This document shows positions 12,389-40,829 of a stretch of 64,000 bases of DNA, piece after piece. The first letter of the stretch is position 1; each line of letters opens with the position of its first letter. Made by a program: the position numbers and the translations under genes. A model generated the notes under the pieces. It did no database searches and was not told the origin of the DNA. It was given only the letters and a program-made list of their open reading frames with translations. This DNA comes from Dolomedes plantarius (Eukaryota > Arthropoda > Arachnida > Araneae > Dolomedidae). Location: positions 65,701,068 to 65,765,067 of the forward strand of contig OU015503.1 in assembly GCA_907164885.2 (NCBI GenBank), read 5' to 3'.

Positions 12389-12417
12389 GTTATCACTTGT
12401 AGGTTATACTGCTGTAA

Positions 12418-12496
12418 AAAAAAAAAAGAAAGAAAAAAGAATAAAAGAAAAAAGGAAAAAATGAAAGAGAGAGATAAAAAAGAAAAAAAAGAATAA
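12418..12496. repeat. A/G-rich low-complexity tract
   Basis: Mostly AAAGA/AAAAG units. It extends the downstream reading frame with Lys/Glu codons that are not believable protein. Confidence 0.85.
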
Positions 12497-13094
12497 TAAA
12501 TCTAAAATCGCGATCATAGTTTGATTTTTTATGAACCTTCACGAAATATGTCTCAAATTTTCGAGCCATTCGAAGCGTAACGTTTCATTACATAACGCTT
12601 AGCGTAAAACATACAAAAATAAGTAAAATTTTAAAAAATAGGCGAAAAAAATATTTATTTTTAGAGAAAGCTGAAACTAATTTCTTATCGCAGTTCTTTA
12701 ATCACATTCAAACGATGTTGATAAAATAACTGTAATTTGGTATCTAAGTATAATAAAAACAAAATTCGTATTTATAGAATCGGAAATATAAACGCGTTAG
12801 ATTCAGCAATCTTGCAAAATCGGTGTTTTGATCGAAAATGGCGTTTTAAAAGAAATCGAATTGCTTTCATGGATGATTAACGAAACCAAATGGTAGTTTA
12901 TTGACTCGAATATGCATGCCCGAAATGCCAAAAATAAAGGAAAAACATGAATGACGGTGGCAGGAAGAATGTGATACGAGAGATATGGTCATTACACTGG
13001 TGCCTATACACTACTTTCAACAGTACTACTTTGAAAGTACTAGTGTAGAGCACCTGGTCTTTCTTACGGTGGGGGAGAATATAGGGTTCATAAC

Positions 13095-13170
13095 AACATG
13101 GCACGGTAATTTAGTGGTTAAAATACTGACCGGAAAAGCCAGAGATGATAGGTTCATTTTCAATTGTGAT
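13095..13170 (+). repeat. degenerate tRNA-like segment (SINE head?)
   Basis: TTTAGTGGTTAAAATACTG resembles a tRNA-derived A box. About 40 bases later AGGTTCATTTTC resembles a decayed B box. The spacing fits a tRNA-derived SINE, but no tail or target duplication was found. Confidence 0.3.
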
Positions 13171-13439
13171 CATAATTAGGTTTTAATGTACAAAAGATAT
13201 TTGAATGCGTGGATGGAGGGGAGGGAATCATTGAAATCTAATAGAATAGATTTTTCTCTAAATATCGATAACTTCTAAACACGTTTTGCTGGGATCCAAG
13301 TTGTTCTTATATTCTAAAGTGATCTTCTAAGGGATTTTTATGCATGTCCTTACGTAATTCTCTTCATTTATTCCTTTGACGACTATTTGATTTCATTGTC
13401 TAACGATACATCTGCATTTGTGCCATTTAACCTTATCCC

Positions 13440-13740
13440 TATCAAGATTTGTATCTTGATCAGGCAAGCGTGGAATGCTTTTTCTATCGTATCCCGAGCA
13501 TCAAAATTCGAGGCGCTGATACGACAGGAGTAAGATCTACTTGTATTCGAACTTTCGCTGAAGCATCAACGATTGATACGAGATGCAGATACAGAGGTGC
13601 TAAAAGCTAACGATACAGATGTTCTATCCGGTAAAAAGACTGCATCATTTTGTATCATGATCTGATATGATACACGATACGTCATGCGATACGTGAATTT
13701 GGTGCGATACAATGCGTGATACGTGATACGGTGTCATGAC
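13440..13740. repeat. degenerate GATAC/GATACG minisatellite-like cluster
   Basis: GATAC or its complement GTATC recurs more than a dozen times, densest at 13655-13735 (for example GATACACGATACG, GATACGTGATACGG). It is not a clean tandem array; it looks like a decayed one. Confidence 0.55.
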
Positions 13741-14006
13741 ACATGTCTGGGAGCGACCGAAGAAGTCTCGATTATCAACATATAGTGAATTTTGTAATGT
13801 CTCACATATCACTTTATTTCTCGATTTTTTTAAAAAACTTTTCATAAACGTTTGTAATGTGGATGGAAGTAAGTATTTCCTACAACGTCGAGATAGCGTA
13901 ACAGGGAGAACATCCAAATCAATATTAGAATATACAGGTTCCACTATCGATCCTGGCAAAAATTTGTTTTGGGGTTGCCTGACCATTAGAAAAAGAAAAA
14001 AAATTC

Positions 14007-14244
14007 AGGTAGTCTCTTCTAACGAAACTACCGCGTGTTATTAACGTAGGGTTACTTATCGTTGCTTATCTCTCTCTTCTTTTTTTTTCTTTTTTTCCTT
14101 TTTTTTTAACGCACTTTGGTACTTTTCTGTTTAACTGTTTACTGCTACTGGGTTTGACACGCTGCCAAAATTATAACTCGCGACGACGCTAAATTTTGCT
14201 TTCCGGAGGACAGTTATTGAGGACCATTATCCTACGTTAAAAGT
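14007..14244 (+). repeat. dispersed ~230-bp repeat, copy 2
   Basis: Same block order as the copy at 12026: A-rich leader, CAGGTAGTCTCTTCTAACG, TTATTAACGTAGGGTTAC, a long pyrimidine tract, TTTGGTACTTTTCTGTTTAAC, GCTACTGGGTTTG, and an end CCTACGTTAA that inverts the opening TTAACGTAGG. Confidence 0.75.
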
Positions 14245-14912
14245 CTGATGAACCTCTATGTAAATGATAAATGGATGGTGAAAAACTGAGAATTTGAGGA
14301 TAAAATACATTTACAACATACTATATCGCTGGTTTAAAAAGGGAAAAAGAAATAGCAATAATGTCAGTAAGACGAAAGGAAATACGATTCTCTCAAAACG
14401 CACGGGTAGTTCAAAAGAGTGTCCATCTTAAAACGGACTCTATGTTAACTTCCACTACCAGCAAAATTTATAACTTTACACTAATAATAAAATGGTTTTT
14501 TTTTGTCGGTCATATACTAGATATACAGAGAGATCTGTATCTGTATAGATCTGTAGAATATAGTAGATGTGAGGCATAGATGTAGAAAATTTTTACGGAA
14601 AAATTAGCATTTCTATAATGTACAGGGAAAACCCTTTTCCTGCAGATTAAAAATTCTCAAACCAAACTGGCCACCTACGGCACACCAGTTTGGGGAGAGA
14701 ATTTTGAGAAAAGAAGTACATTCGGTGGAAATTGGGAACAAACTATTTTCATGTATGAGCTTAGGGAATAGTCAACGGTCTTTGCCCACTTTCGTGGTTC
14801 TTTTTATATTTTGCTGATGAGCTCTTATACTGTTTATTAATGAATGTATAATTTAGAATTTCTAAAAATAATATGATGTATAACTATTCCTAATTATTCT
14901 TTTTATTTTCAG

Positions 14913-17900
14913 CCTAATTTGTATCTCTGCACCAAAATAAAAGTGGAGATTTCAACGAGCACTGAATCACTACCCTCTGTGGTTCATACATTAAACACCA
15001 AGTTGTTTTCTTACGAGGAAAAGACCACATATGAAGCTGGTAAGGAAAAATCTTTTTCTACATCATTAAATTTCATATATTCTTTTCAAAAGGTTATTGT
15101 AGGCTTAAACTTTTAATGAATATTAACATAATATGGTTGACATGATATCGCTCAGTTTCCAAAGATATTTTGAGTAATATAAACTTAGTAATGATTTTGT
15201 AAGTAATGATAATCAAGATGCCCTACCAGATAGATTTTGTTTTGCCCCTAATATATCACTAATTCTTTTAGCGTAGAAGAAAGTTTGGAAACAGCAGTTA
15301 CACTTGGTTCCACAGTATTTGAGTATAAATAATAGTCTTGATTCTTCTTACAATAAAATATTTCAGATTGGTAAAACTTCGATGCTCCGATATACTGTCG
15401 TACATAGCCTCATACATTTTTAATACTAGGTAATGCTTTGATGTCTCCCCCTTGTGACTTGGGAGGGGCTATCCTTGTCATTTTTTTAATATTAACCGTG
15501 GCTGCATTAAAAGGTTCAAGACTGAAGATTTCTCTGACTTAGTAATTCATAAGAAATAAATATTTTTTTGTGCTTGCCTTTAATAACTATGAATTACAGA
15601 AATTTTTAATATACCAGTATAGTCAATAAGTTCGGGGACTACCCTCCCCTCTTATGCCCGGTGTGGGGGGGAACCGAAATAACGATGTGGTTTGCAAGTC
15701 TGGTTATCTGCGTACGCGTGAGACGTCACGTGACGCTTTTCACAACTGCTAAGGTGCGCAGCTCACCATTTGGCTGCAGACTGTCAGCCTATGATGTCGA
15801 TGTAGCAAAATGTCCTTTTTAGAGCAACGTTCCAACATTAAATTCTGCTACAAATTAGGAAAAAACACTGCAGAAACGTTACGGTTACTGCAAAAAGCGT
15901 ATCGAGACGAAGCTATGTGCAGATCGAAAGTTTTCAAATGGTACAGCTTGTTTAAAAATGGGAGAATCGCTGTTGCAGATGATCCGCGAAGTGGGTGGAC
16001 AGTGACCCCACAAACGGAGGCGAACATCTAACGGGTAGGAGCAGTGGCTGTTTTGTTGGTTGAAGTTTATTGGCGCAAGGTCCAGAAAGAACAAGCTGCG
16101 CCAAACACAAGGTAACATCGTCAACAAATGGTATGTACAGGTTCTCCGTCGTCTCCGGGAGGCAATCCGTGGTAAATGTCCACACGTTTGGAAATCCAAC
16201 ATGTGGATGCTGTTGCATGACAATGTCCCGGCGCACCGATCCCTGATGGTGCAACAAGCCCTTGCTAAACACGGCACTACAGTTCTGCTACACACCCCGT
16301 ATTCCCTAGACCTCGCTCTTTGCGATTTCTACCTGTGCCCGAAACTGAAAGATCGCATCAAGGGCAAGCGGTTTACAAATGCCGAAGAAGTGATGGCAAC
16401 AGCGACAACCGCTTTACTACAGCTCTCACGCAACGGCCCCGAAAGCCCATATCAATGACGGTCCGTTGAACAGTTCGCACGCTGGTGCTTGTTGATGACC
16501 CAGTATTAAAATCCGCAGCAATTTGAAGAAGTGTTGCACGTCTATCTCGTTTAAGGATTCTCGTCAGTCGTCGACGGTCCTGTCCTTTCAAGGTCTTTTT
16601 CCGGCCGCACCGCTGTCAGAGATTTGATGTTTTACTGGATACATGATATTCCTGGTACACTCGTGAAATGGTCGTGCTCGAAAATCCAAATTGCATCGGT
16701 ACCTCGGAGATGCTATGCCCCGATGCTCGTGCTATGACTATAACGCCAGGTTCAAAATCTCATAAATCGTGATAACCTGCCTTTGTAGCAGCAGGAACCG
16801 ATCTAACAGCTTCGCTAAACACCTGTTTTCTTATATAAGCGCTGCCGACCGCATCGCATTACGCTGTTTGGTTGCATGTCTCCGTTAGTTGCATACGCAT
16901 GCTTATACCAGATTTTTTTTTTTTTTTAGCGAACTCCACTTTAGATTGGGCAAGATTAAAATATTTATATTTACAGCTGAATCGAGCCGAATGATTTGCC
17001 TGGTTGGTGTAAATGAGGAATTGTCAATTTTTTTAAATTTGTTATAATACATAAGAATTTTTACTCTAAAATGATAATAAGAAAAAGAAAAATGAAAAGG
17101 AGCTATACTCCATTTTCTCATTAGCAATGTTGAGGAAACGATTTTAGCCATAAACAAATAAAACTTCAAAACGTTTACGCTTTGTTGCATGTGGGATCTT
17201 CCGTTCTTCATTGGATTGTGGGTGATGTACTTATTGAATTAACATTTCTATCTAAAACTGTATTATTATTCTATACATATTTAACTTCTGTAATCATAAG
17301 TATTGTTGGGTTGTGCGTTATTTCCGTTAATATATTAATTTCATGTTTTTTTAAAGTGTTTCCATTAAAACTTCGTCTTTCTCATTTTGTTATTTAGTGT
17401 TTAGCATGGCTTCCATACCTGTTACTTCTTTCAGTGCTTCGAAAATACATGATCATATCAAAGCGAAGCACAAGGATGATGATTTCCCAAACGGAGAAGA
17501 AAATGCGAAAACGTTTCGACACAACTCATTTGGTAAATTTGTCAAAAATAGTTGTTTACTAGTTCCTTTCAGTTAGTCAAGACTATTGTAATTTATGTAT
17601 GACATTTCTTTAAAATTACTCCTAAACTCAATATTTGAATGGAAAATAAGTTTGATAGCCAACATCCAACACTATTAAGTTAGTTGATTGGTAAATATTA
17701 TAGTTAAAGGAATATAAAACTATTCAAACTTTTAAACTTTTTTTTAAGCAAATATAATTTTTACTACAAATCATTGATTATTTTATAAAGTTTTTATCAT
17801 ACAATATGTTGCGTTACTATTGTTGGTGTAACCAGTGACAAAGGCACAATAATTTCCTTCTTAGGGATGTTGTGTACCTCCCATACCATTTGGGAAATTT

Positions 17901-20900
17901 AAAATACATTTTTGAAAAAATTGCTATTTATTTGACTATAACATTCTTCAGTAAATTAATTATTATTGGATTCAATCTCTCCCCCTCCTTACTCTTTTCT
18001 CTCTTAGTACTACATTCTGTAACCTATCATTGATTTTACTTGAGCTGGTCCTCTGGAATATCCTTACACCTTAAATATGTATAACTCCTTACTTGTTTAT
18101 TTTCTAAAGTTTAATAGGGAATTATTTAATTTTTGAATCTGAAGAAAGTAACTTACAAATTGTTAACAAAATGAAAGCTAAGCTGCATAGCAAAGCTACA
18201 GTCGAAGGAAATAAATTTTTAAGAACTTAGAAGAAAAAAAAAAATTATATAACGTGTTGAAAGACTCTCCTTTAGGAATTGTACTATTCAGACAGAATAT
18301 AATTTTTGCAGAAACTGGTCTATATCTAACTACAAAATATTCCGAGGGAAATCTGTGATAGATATATTATATTTTTGCCTACATACAAACCTGAAAATAT
18401 TATACATATTAAAGAGGTAATATGTATACCTCTAAATGCCCTCATCTTCTGTTAGTACTACACTTGTAGAGAAATTAGTGTTTATTTAAAATGATTATTT
18501 CTAAAAAATCAGCATGGCTATTTTGAATAGAAGAATCATACCTAATATTAAAAAAGAAACTTATAGTTCATATGATGTTACATCTGAATCTGAAAAAAAA
18601 AAAAAAAAAAACTTGCACATCTATGTCCCTCATTCTTATTATTCATGGAATCTTTCAAAATAACATTGCCAGAGTTTTTCTACTCAAGAAATGGTGTTAA
18701 AATCAGCTTAAATATATTTTTTTTCCAATTCATAACCTTTTATCAGCTTATCTGTAAAAATTCATAACTAAGTGTACTTCTCCCCCCCCCCCCCCCAAAA
18801 AAAAAAGCATATCATACTCTTATTTCTATTTAAGCTTGTAAATATAACTTTTTTAAAAAATTTTATTTATCTCTAGAACTGGATAAAGTACTCACAAACT
18901 ACAATAGCAAACTGATGAATAGCATTTGGGGTCAATATAATCTTTATGCCTCACATGCTTTCCAGAAGAATAGTGAAGGCTCTTTTGCTTTTATGGATTT
19001 CATGAATGTCCCACAGGTTAAGTAAGTAATTTACTTCATAATTTAAATATACCTTAATTCTATCTAAGAATAACTTCATATAATTTTGATTTAGGAAAAA
19101 AGTATTCATTTATCATGTTATTTGATTAAGTGTTGGTGAAATAGCAGTAATAACAAGAATCTAAGAATTTTTACCAGAATGCTGCCATAAAAAATATTAT
19201 TGCAAGTTTTTAAAGCTATATTTGATAAAATATATTTTGATACATATACATGAGGCGGTGAAAGGCAAAGTGGTGAAAGTCCAAAGCGTTTTACAGCAAA
19301 AACTACAAAAAATTCCTACTATAAATTGAACAAATTATAATTCATAATTATAATATTGCAAATAATAATAATTTCCAATTGCACTATAAATTGAACATGG
19401 AGATTACATTGTTGCCTTCAATTAAAGAAAATTGAAAATGTGACTTCACCACCTCATATATATATGTGTGTGTGGTAACTTCAAATAATTTGCTTTCTTA
19501 CTTTAAAATTTTATATAAATATAAAAAGTTGTATTATTAATGATTATAAAACTAGGTTAATGCAATAAACAATTGATATTAATATTTGTATACTCAGTTG
19601 AAATTGTAAAATGGTCGTTTTTGCCCAGTAATTTTTAATTATATAGTCATAAATTTGTTAGTTTCAAATCATTCACAAATTTGTGATGTTAAGGGATTTA
19701 TTTGTATTATCTAAGTTGTGTTTATATAATGTATAAGGATATGATGTGAATACCACTGAATGAATACAAAAAAAATTAAAACTCACTGTTTTAGTGTCAT
19801 ACGGAATTAAAATGACATTTTAAAAAGTTTTTTTATAAACGTATATTTTAATATGTATAATATAACATAAGCAAAGTATGAAAATATTTTATATATGGTT
19901 GTACAATTTGCATTTAATATTAAACATAAGAGCAAAATATATTAAAACATCATGACCATAGAAATACATTTTAAAACATATTTCTTCCTATACTTTACTT
20001 AAGTATATCTTGTATTATAGTTAAAAACAGAAGTTTTAAACTATAATACAAGATATACTTAAGTAAAGTATAGCTAAGTAAAGTAAGGAGTTAGTTAGTA
20101 AAGTATAGTAAACTTCTGTTTTTCTCAAGGAAACTAGATATTTTTATTTATTTAAACACTCCTACCAGAAAACAGCAAATTTTAAAGCTTCATATTTCAA
20201 ATTAATTAATGTTATCTTGTTCCCAATCTTTATTTATAAAAACATTTCTTATGAAGGAGCACTGGGATAAAATTAATTTTTTAATACTTTAATTTATTTG
20301 TTACTATCATTTAAAATCTTAATAAAAGTGAGATAGAAGGTTTACATGGATAGACTTAAGAATTAGGTAAAGTATGAACGGTGTAGTATTATAAAAGCAG
20401 TAAAATACTCAGTGGCGTAGCTAGGGGGGGGAGGGGGGGGTGCGGCCCACACAGGGCGGCATATTTTTATTTAGTATTAGTTGTAAAAAACCACTTGTTC
20501 AATTCATAAGTTTACTATTTGATTTCTACAAATTATGAATTACTATATGATTTCGAATATTTTTCCTCATCGTCAAGTCAATGTAGGGTTGAAAATATTA
20601 TCTAAAAATTTTGCTCGGATACAGACATCAATGGTGCAGACGTCAAGTAGAAGTTCTATATACTACTCCGTGCTTAGTACCACCGTTACCATGGAGATGA
20701 CTCGGCCTCCTTTATTACTGCCTAATTTAAATATGGCATCCAATGGTAAAAAAGTTCCCCACCTATAGTTTGTCTCAATTACAATTATTTATTTATGTTT
20801 ATTAATTTATAAAAACCACCAATTGATTGACTTAGAAAGGGCGGCAAATTGGAGACTGCCCCGGGCAGCAAAAGTTCTAGCTACGCCACTGAAAATACTG

Positions 20901-22841
20901 TAATATACAATTATACCATAAAATTTAACCCTCTAAGCATTTGAGACTTCCCCTCTCTTTTAGCTTGAAAAGAGGTATCTGATCAATTATTCCATCCTCT
21001 AGTTTGGTATTCAAAAGCATCTAAATTATGCCATGTAAGACACTTTTGAACTCCAAATTAAGGATGAAATACCCTGTCACAAACACTTTTGAAATTGGAA
21101 ATATGCGATAGAAAAATACATCTCAAATGCTTAAGAGAGTTAATAAAACAAGACCTACTCTAGTTGAAATTGCCAGCTCAAATTAGATGTTTTTTGCAGT
21201 TTAAGTTTAGTAAAATCCAATGATGAAATTTATTTTCAGCTCTGCATAACAGATGTGCTGTTTTATTAACTAAAATTTATAATAACTAAATTACTTAAAA
21301 TTTTCATTCTGGTGATATTTAATTAAAATACTTTTTTAATTTAAATGAAAATTCTATAATTATAATCTGAACTTTATTATCTAGGTTAAAAAAGATTCTA
21401 ATTAAAAACTTTTATTTTTTTTAAACTATGAGTTTTGCTCAGGTTATTTTGTCCTCAGAATGATTTTTTTAGATTTAAAAATCTTTATTATTTTACAGGA
21501 ACCTGTGGGATTCATTGCGCACAACTCATTAATTCATGTAAGACCTGTTTCCTTTCATAATTGAAAAGTTCATTTTATGCTAAATTATTGAGTGTATATG
21601 TCTGTAAAATAAAGGTTTATGTTTTTTTTAAAATTTTAGCTTTATTGATTTCTTACATAGTATTACTGTTAGGGTTCTTTAAAGTCTGATCAATAGTGAT
21701 AACATAAAATATAATTACAGTCCTTACAAAATACCAGCCCCAACTCCCTCCCCTGCACTTCACTGTTATAAAAAATTTCTAATTACTAATGTTTAATGAA
21801 TGAACTCTTAAGAATGAACCATAAAAATGAGTGATTTATTACAAGTTTATCAATAATGTAATTGAATATAGGCATTCATCAAAAATCACGCAAAAACCTG
21901 ATGAGGCCCCAATTTTCTATAGCTTCTAAATTTTCTTCAACTTTTAAACCCTAGTTTAAAGACAATGCTTATAAACTAAAGTAGAGTTTGTCTTTAGAGT
22001 TATAAGTTTTATGTAGTTAAATTTATTTTCTCTGTTTGAAATTGGTCCCTTGAAAAAGTGTAAATTTTTAACATAAATAGTTAGATCGAAGCTATAGCAC
22101 ACATTTCACTTTTCCAAACCACTGAAAATTATAAAATCAATTATACATGTTGGTGTGTTTGTATATGGGAGTGGTTTGGTATCATTGAAAATTTATAATC
22201 CAAAAATAAATAAATTTTTCTTCTATTTGAAGAAAAACTCTTATGGCAATTAACATTATAGACACATTTTTGCCAAGGTTGTTAAAAAAAAAACTAAACT
22301 TTTTATATAAATATTAGGACATAATGAGGAAAATTCATACCTAATAGAAATATGCATTCTATTCTGGTCCTCTATCAATACTCTTATCAGTAACTCTTTT
22401 ACTTATATTAAAAGGGGGGAAAATAAAAGACAACCTACATTAGTTACAGATAATTTTGTACAGAACTGAATGAAATTAAAATCAAAGTTATTGAATGGAA
22501 CCCAATAATTAATAATTCCAAGATTCTGACTTAGAATGAATTGTTAACCTTTTCTTTACGGAGTGGGATAGCATGTATCCCAAGAATACAGGCCCAAGAA
22601 TGAATGAATATATATGTGTGTGTGTGTGTGTAAGTTTTAGTGTTACCCCCCTAATGGCCATTCTTACAAAGATTGTAGGAAATTTCCCATTCTAAAGAGG
22701 GAATCGGAATAATGGGCCCCGTAAGCTAAAGGTTAAAGCACTGTTGCAAATTATTTATAAAGCTATTCATTTTAACAAATACAATTGAATTTCATAAACT
22801 TTTTTTATCCATCTATTTTTCTTTTACAGATTGATTACTGA
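14913..22841 (+). CDS. unrecognised spliced gene (at least 5 exons)
   Basis: Five exons join in frame: 14913-15039 (acceptor TTTTATTTTCAG, donor G/GTAAGG), 17398-17532 (donor G/GTAAAT), 18877-19016 (acceptor TTATCTCTAG), 21499-21537 (acceptor TATTTTACAG, donor GTAAGA) and 22830-22841 (acceptor CTTTTACAG, ending in stop TGA). They encode about 150 residues, beginning PNLYLCTKIKVEIS, with MASIPVTSFSASK at the second exon and ending GFIAHNSLIHIDY. An ATG at 17406 could start a 105-residue version, but the exon at 14913 joins in phase. No signal peptide, membrane segment or known motif is seen; it is polar and probably soluble. A poly(A) signal follows 600 bp downstream. The gene converges on PSMD14. 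I do not recognise the family. Confidence is for a real gene, not a function. Confidence 0.6.
15612..16437 (+). mobile_element. mariner (DD34D) element, internally deleted, with transposase pseudogene
   Basis: The transposase starts at 15810 (MSFLEQRSNIKFCYKLG) with the mariner N-terminal HTH pattern: AETLRLLQKAY, SKVFKWYSLFKNGR, DDPRSGWTVTP. After a stop and deletion that removes the first catalytic Asp, it resumes with VLRRLREAIRG, LLHDNVPAHRS (second Asp) and YSLDLALCDFYLCPKLK (third Asp). 34 residues separate the last two, the mariner DD34D signature. The left end carries AGTATAGTCAATAAGTTCGG. The right end is replaced by a Tc1 fragment. Frameshift, stop and missing Asp make it inactive. 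Confidence 0.88.
16438..16912 (-). mobile_element. Tc1-like transposase N-terminal fragment
   Basis: Minus strand reads FEPGVIVIARASGHSISEV, FSSTTISRVYQEY (first HTH), then GQDRRRLTRILKRDRRATLL and SVRTVQRTVIDMGF (second HTH). It stops before the catalytic domain where the mariner piece begins, so the two relics are fused head to head or one inserted into the other. Confidence 0.8.
19251..19456. mobile_element. TGAGGCGG MITE, copy 1
   Basis: Begins TGAGGCGGTGAAAGGCAAAG and ends in the eroded inverse (TTCACCACCTCA). A second, fuller copy lies at 45491. The flank is CA/TA, suggesting a TA target (Tc1/mariner-like non-autonomous element). It lies in an intron of the unknown gene. Confidence 0.75.
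19988..20073. repeat. perfect 35-bp stem hairpin
   Basis: A 35-base arm starting CTATACTTTACTTAAGTATA is followed by a 16-base loop and its exact reverse complement. The loop sequence AACAGAAGTTT is inverted again at about 20107-20120. It lies in an intron of the unknown gene. Could be a young MITE core or a hairpin RNA. Confidence 0.85.
20410..20891. mobile_element. hAT-type MITE (CAGTGGCGTAGC ends)
   Basis: Ends CAGTGGCGTAGCTAGG and its inverse CTAGCTACGCCACTG, flanked by the perfect 8-bp duplication AAAATACT at 20402-20409 and 20892-20899. CAG...CTG ends and an 8-bp target fit hAT. No transposase inside. Confidence 0.9.
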
Positions 22842-23441
22842 AAACATTTCATTCATATATATATATGGCCAGTTAAACTGGTATTAAAGGTCCTTGAATA
22901 CAATTCAAGATAGAGTGGCTTTTGTATAATATTCTTTTATATGTATGTACTTGCAATGTATTGTTACTTTTCTTTGTCTTTCATTATTAGTTGTTATGGA
23001 GAGTGCTACTTATATTTATAATGTTATTACTTTCAAAATAATTTATGGTGAGCAACACATATATATTAAGTTCACCTTAACAGCATTCACCACTTTATTT
23101 GAAATTCCCTTATAAATTGTATTGAGAAAAGACTTTTAAGCTTAAAAGACTTTAAATAGTCTTTTAAGACTATGCAGAAACAAGAAAATTTCAAGAATAA
23201 TATATATATATATTAAAATTTAATAACACCTTATATTTATTATACACTTAAAAATATAAGGTTATCCATATGTATTGCAAAGCATGAAGTTCTGATTCAT
23301 ATTTTGGTTAAAAGTTGAGGCTTAGATTTTATGTTATATTATCACGAAAGGTGAAATGCTGTTTAAACTTGCATTTTTATTAAAAAGAACTATATTTTGA
23401 ATTTATATGTTAACTGTGATATATCTGATGTTTGTATTTTG

Positions 23442-23447
23442 AATAAA
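23442..23447 (+). terminator. poly(A) signal of the unknown plus-strand gene
   Basis: AATAAA about 600 bp after the stop at 22841, followed by AT/GT-rich sequence. Best candidate 3' end. Confidence 0.5.
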
Positions 23448-23469
23448 AGTATATTCGAAAAAGTGGCTC

Positions 23470-25560
23470 TTAACTCATTTAAGAAATTTGTTGCAGTAAA
23501 AATCTGTTTGCCTTTGCGTTAATTTTATGGAAATTTGCACAAAATATAGTTACTTAAAGGTATGTAAAGCACTAGTATCTTTATATATCTTTAAATATAT
23601 GGATGATAAATAAGTATCATCAAAATGATGTGACAAAATAAAGTGATGAAAACACAATGTGAAAAAAAAAACACACACACACACCAAAAAAAAAAAAAAA
23701 CCTGGCAGTAAATTGAATCATGATAAGAAACCTATGTGGAATGAAGAAATTCATTGTTACCCATGGGAATGATTTTCTTTGTTAAGGATTTACTTCCATC
23801 AATAAGTTCTCAATGTGGACTTACGAATATATGAATCAATAATTGGAAGAATGTGGTATGTTCAATTACATTACAAAGTATTATACCACATTCTTCAAGC
23901 CATCATTCCATATGTTCAAAATGGTTTCTTAAATAATGATCATAACAAAATATATACGTTTAAAAATTAAAGTATGGTGAATATATTCGGGGTTTACTTC
24001 TAAGACAATATTTTTTACCTGCTTCCTATTTTCTTGGGGAGTGGGATATTGCAATTAAACTCATTTGTTATAATTTTTCATTTCACAAATGAGTAAAAAT
24101 TTACTTCTAATAAAAACAAAAAGCTTTCATAGATTTGTACTAATATGGTACATTTCATAGATTATTATTACCAAAAAAAACTTGTGACATTTTGAGAATA
24201 ATAATCTATGAAATTATTCTCAAAATATATCACTGCTTTCCTGTGGAACCACAGGAAAGCATTGAGAAATTTAATTGATGAGATTTCTCTGATTTATATT
24301 CTCATTAAGTTATTTAATCAACTAATAAAATAATTTTTATTTCTTTAATAATGTAAAATCATTGCTACTTTTGCCACATTTTCAGCCATGTGGTTTACAT
24401 TACGTGGTTATTATGTGGTAAGCCTCACATAGTTACATGACTACTACATCAGATATATAGATTCATTTTTCAGAAAAAGCATCTAAAGTAAAGTAACACA
24501 CCATCTGTATTTTGAGCAAGTTAGACAAACAGCAACCAAACTCACACTTGTTCATGTTCATACAAACACCACATACATAACAAGAAAAATCTATTTCATG
24601 GACAGTATCTCCTTTACATAAAAAATTAGCAAGTTATTCAACTTAACACATGGCATGACTTCTTTGATATATCTATTTTTAAAATCAAAGGATTTATAAT
24701 ATAAACTAAAATATAACTTTTTTTTCAAGAGAATAAGAAGGTTTTCATTCTTGAAAGTAATTATACTTGAAGTTAAAATATGTTTTCATTGATTGTCCTA
24801 GTTTTCTAAAAAGATGGATATCTTCAATAATACTGTTCCCAGACATATTGCTTATAATTAAAAAAAAATTTGATTATACATTGCACCAAGTTTTTGTCAT
24901 GTTTACCATACACATTTGCATACTGACCATACCCAGACAATCATTTGTTAACAGCCTATATTTATTGTCATATACTACATTTAGATGTGCATGTTGCTAA
25001 CACTAATTATACCAAATTTATTTATATATTAATAATTTGAATGATGGAATATGCATGATACTGTATTTTTACAGATAATGCACAGAAATAAAGCTATTTC
25101 CTCCATTTAATAGTAATTTAACTTTCAGATTCTCTTGTGTAGCATACAATGTGACTTGTAAGTTTAAATTACTTTTATAAACATAAACTAATAATTTAAT
25201 ATTACATTGCTATGCTTCCTTGAAATAGGCTAAAAAATATTAAAAAAAAAACCAAACGAAAACATTTACACTTGGAGAAGTTTTAATGGAATTTTACAAC
25301 AGCTTTTAAAAGAACAGAATAATATATAATACTTTAAATATAGATGAATAGAATATAGAAACTAATATGACATGTTACTTTATACAACACAAGAAAAAAA
25401 AAAATTCATCTGAAAGACAATATGTGAGGAGCAGAAAAGCTGTATAAAATTTTGCCTTCATGTATTAAAGAGGACTGCCAACCAAACTTTACATGTCAAG
25501 TCCAAAGCATAAATATCTCACAGAGATATAAAAAGACAGATGACAATAATAGTTACTCCA
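23470..25560. other. intergenic stretch between convergent genes
   Basis: No gene seen. Contains small hairpins: GAAGAATGTGGTAT inverted at 23844-23902, TTTCATAGATTATTATT inverted around 24156-24221, and GCTTTCCTGTGG/CCACAGGAAAGC at 24235-24260. The last has 12-bp arms and a 2-base loop. Confidence 0.5.
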
Positions 25561-25565
25561 ATGAT

Positions 25566-25571
25566 TTTATT
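25566..25571 (-). terminator. candidate poly(A) signal of PSMD14
   Basis: AATAAA on the minus strand only about 35 bases after the stop codon; a more distal signal may also be used. Confidence 0.35.
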
Positions 25572-25604
25572 AAAAAAATGTTAATGTAGAAGAGAGATGA
25601 AACA

Positions 25605-40829
<15,225 letters not shown>

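Noticed and set aside
13736..14044. 102-residue ORF as an exon
   Set aside because: No phase-compatible acceptor/donor pair was found, and its C-terminal part runs into the dispersed repeat copy 2.
14640..14720. LINE RT fragment (TYGTPVW) on the plus strand
   Set aside because: The peptide resemblance is short, and the DNA is an inverted repeat (ACCAAACTGG / CCAGTTTGG) that explains it better.
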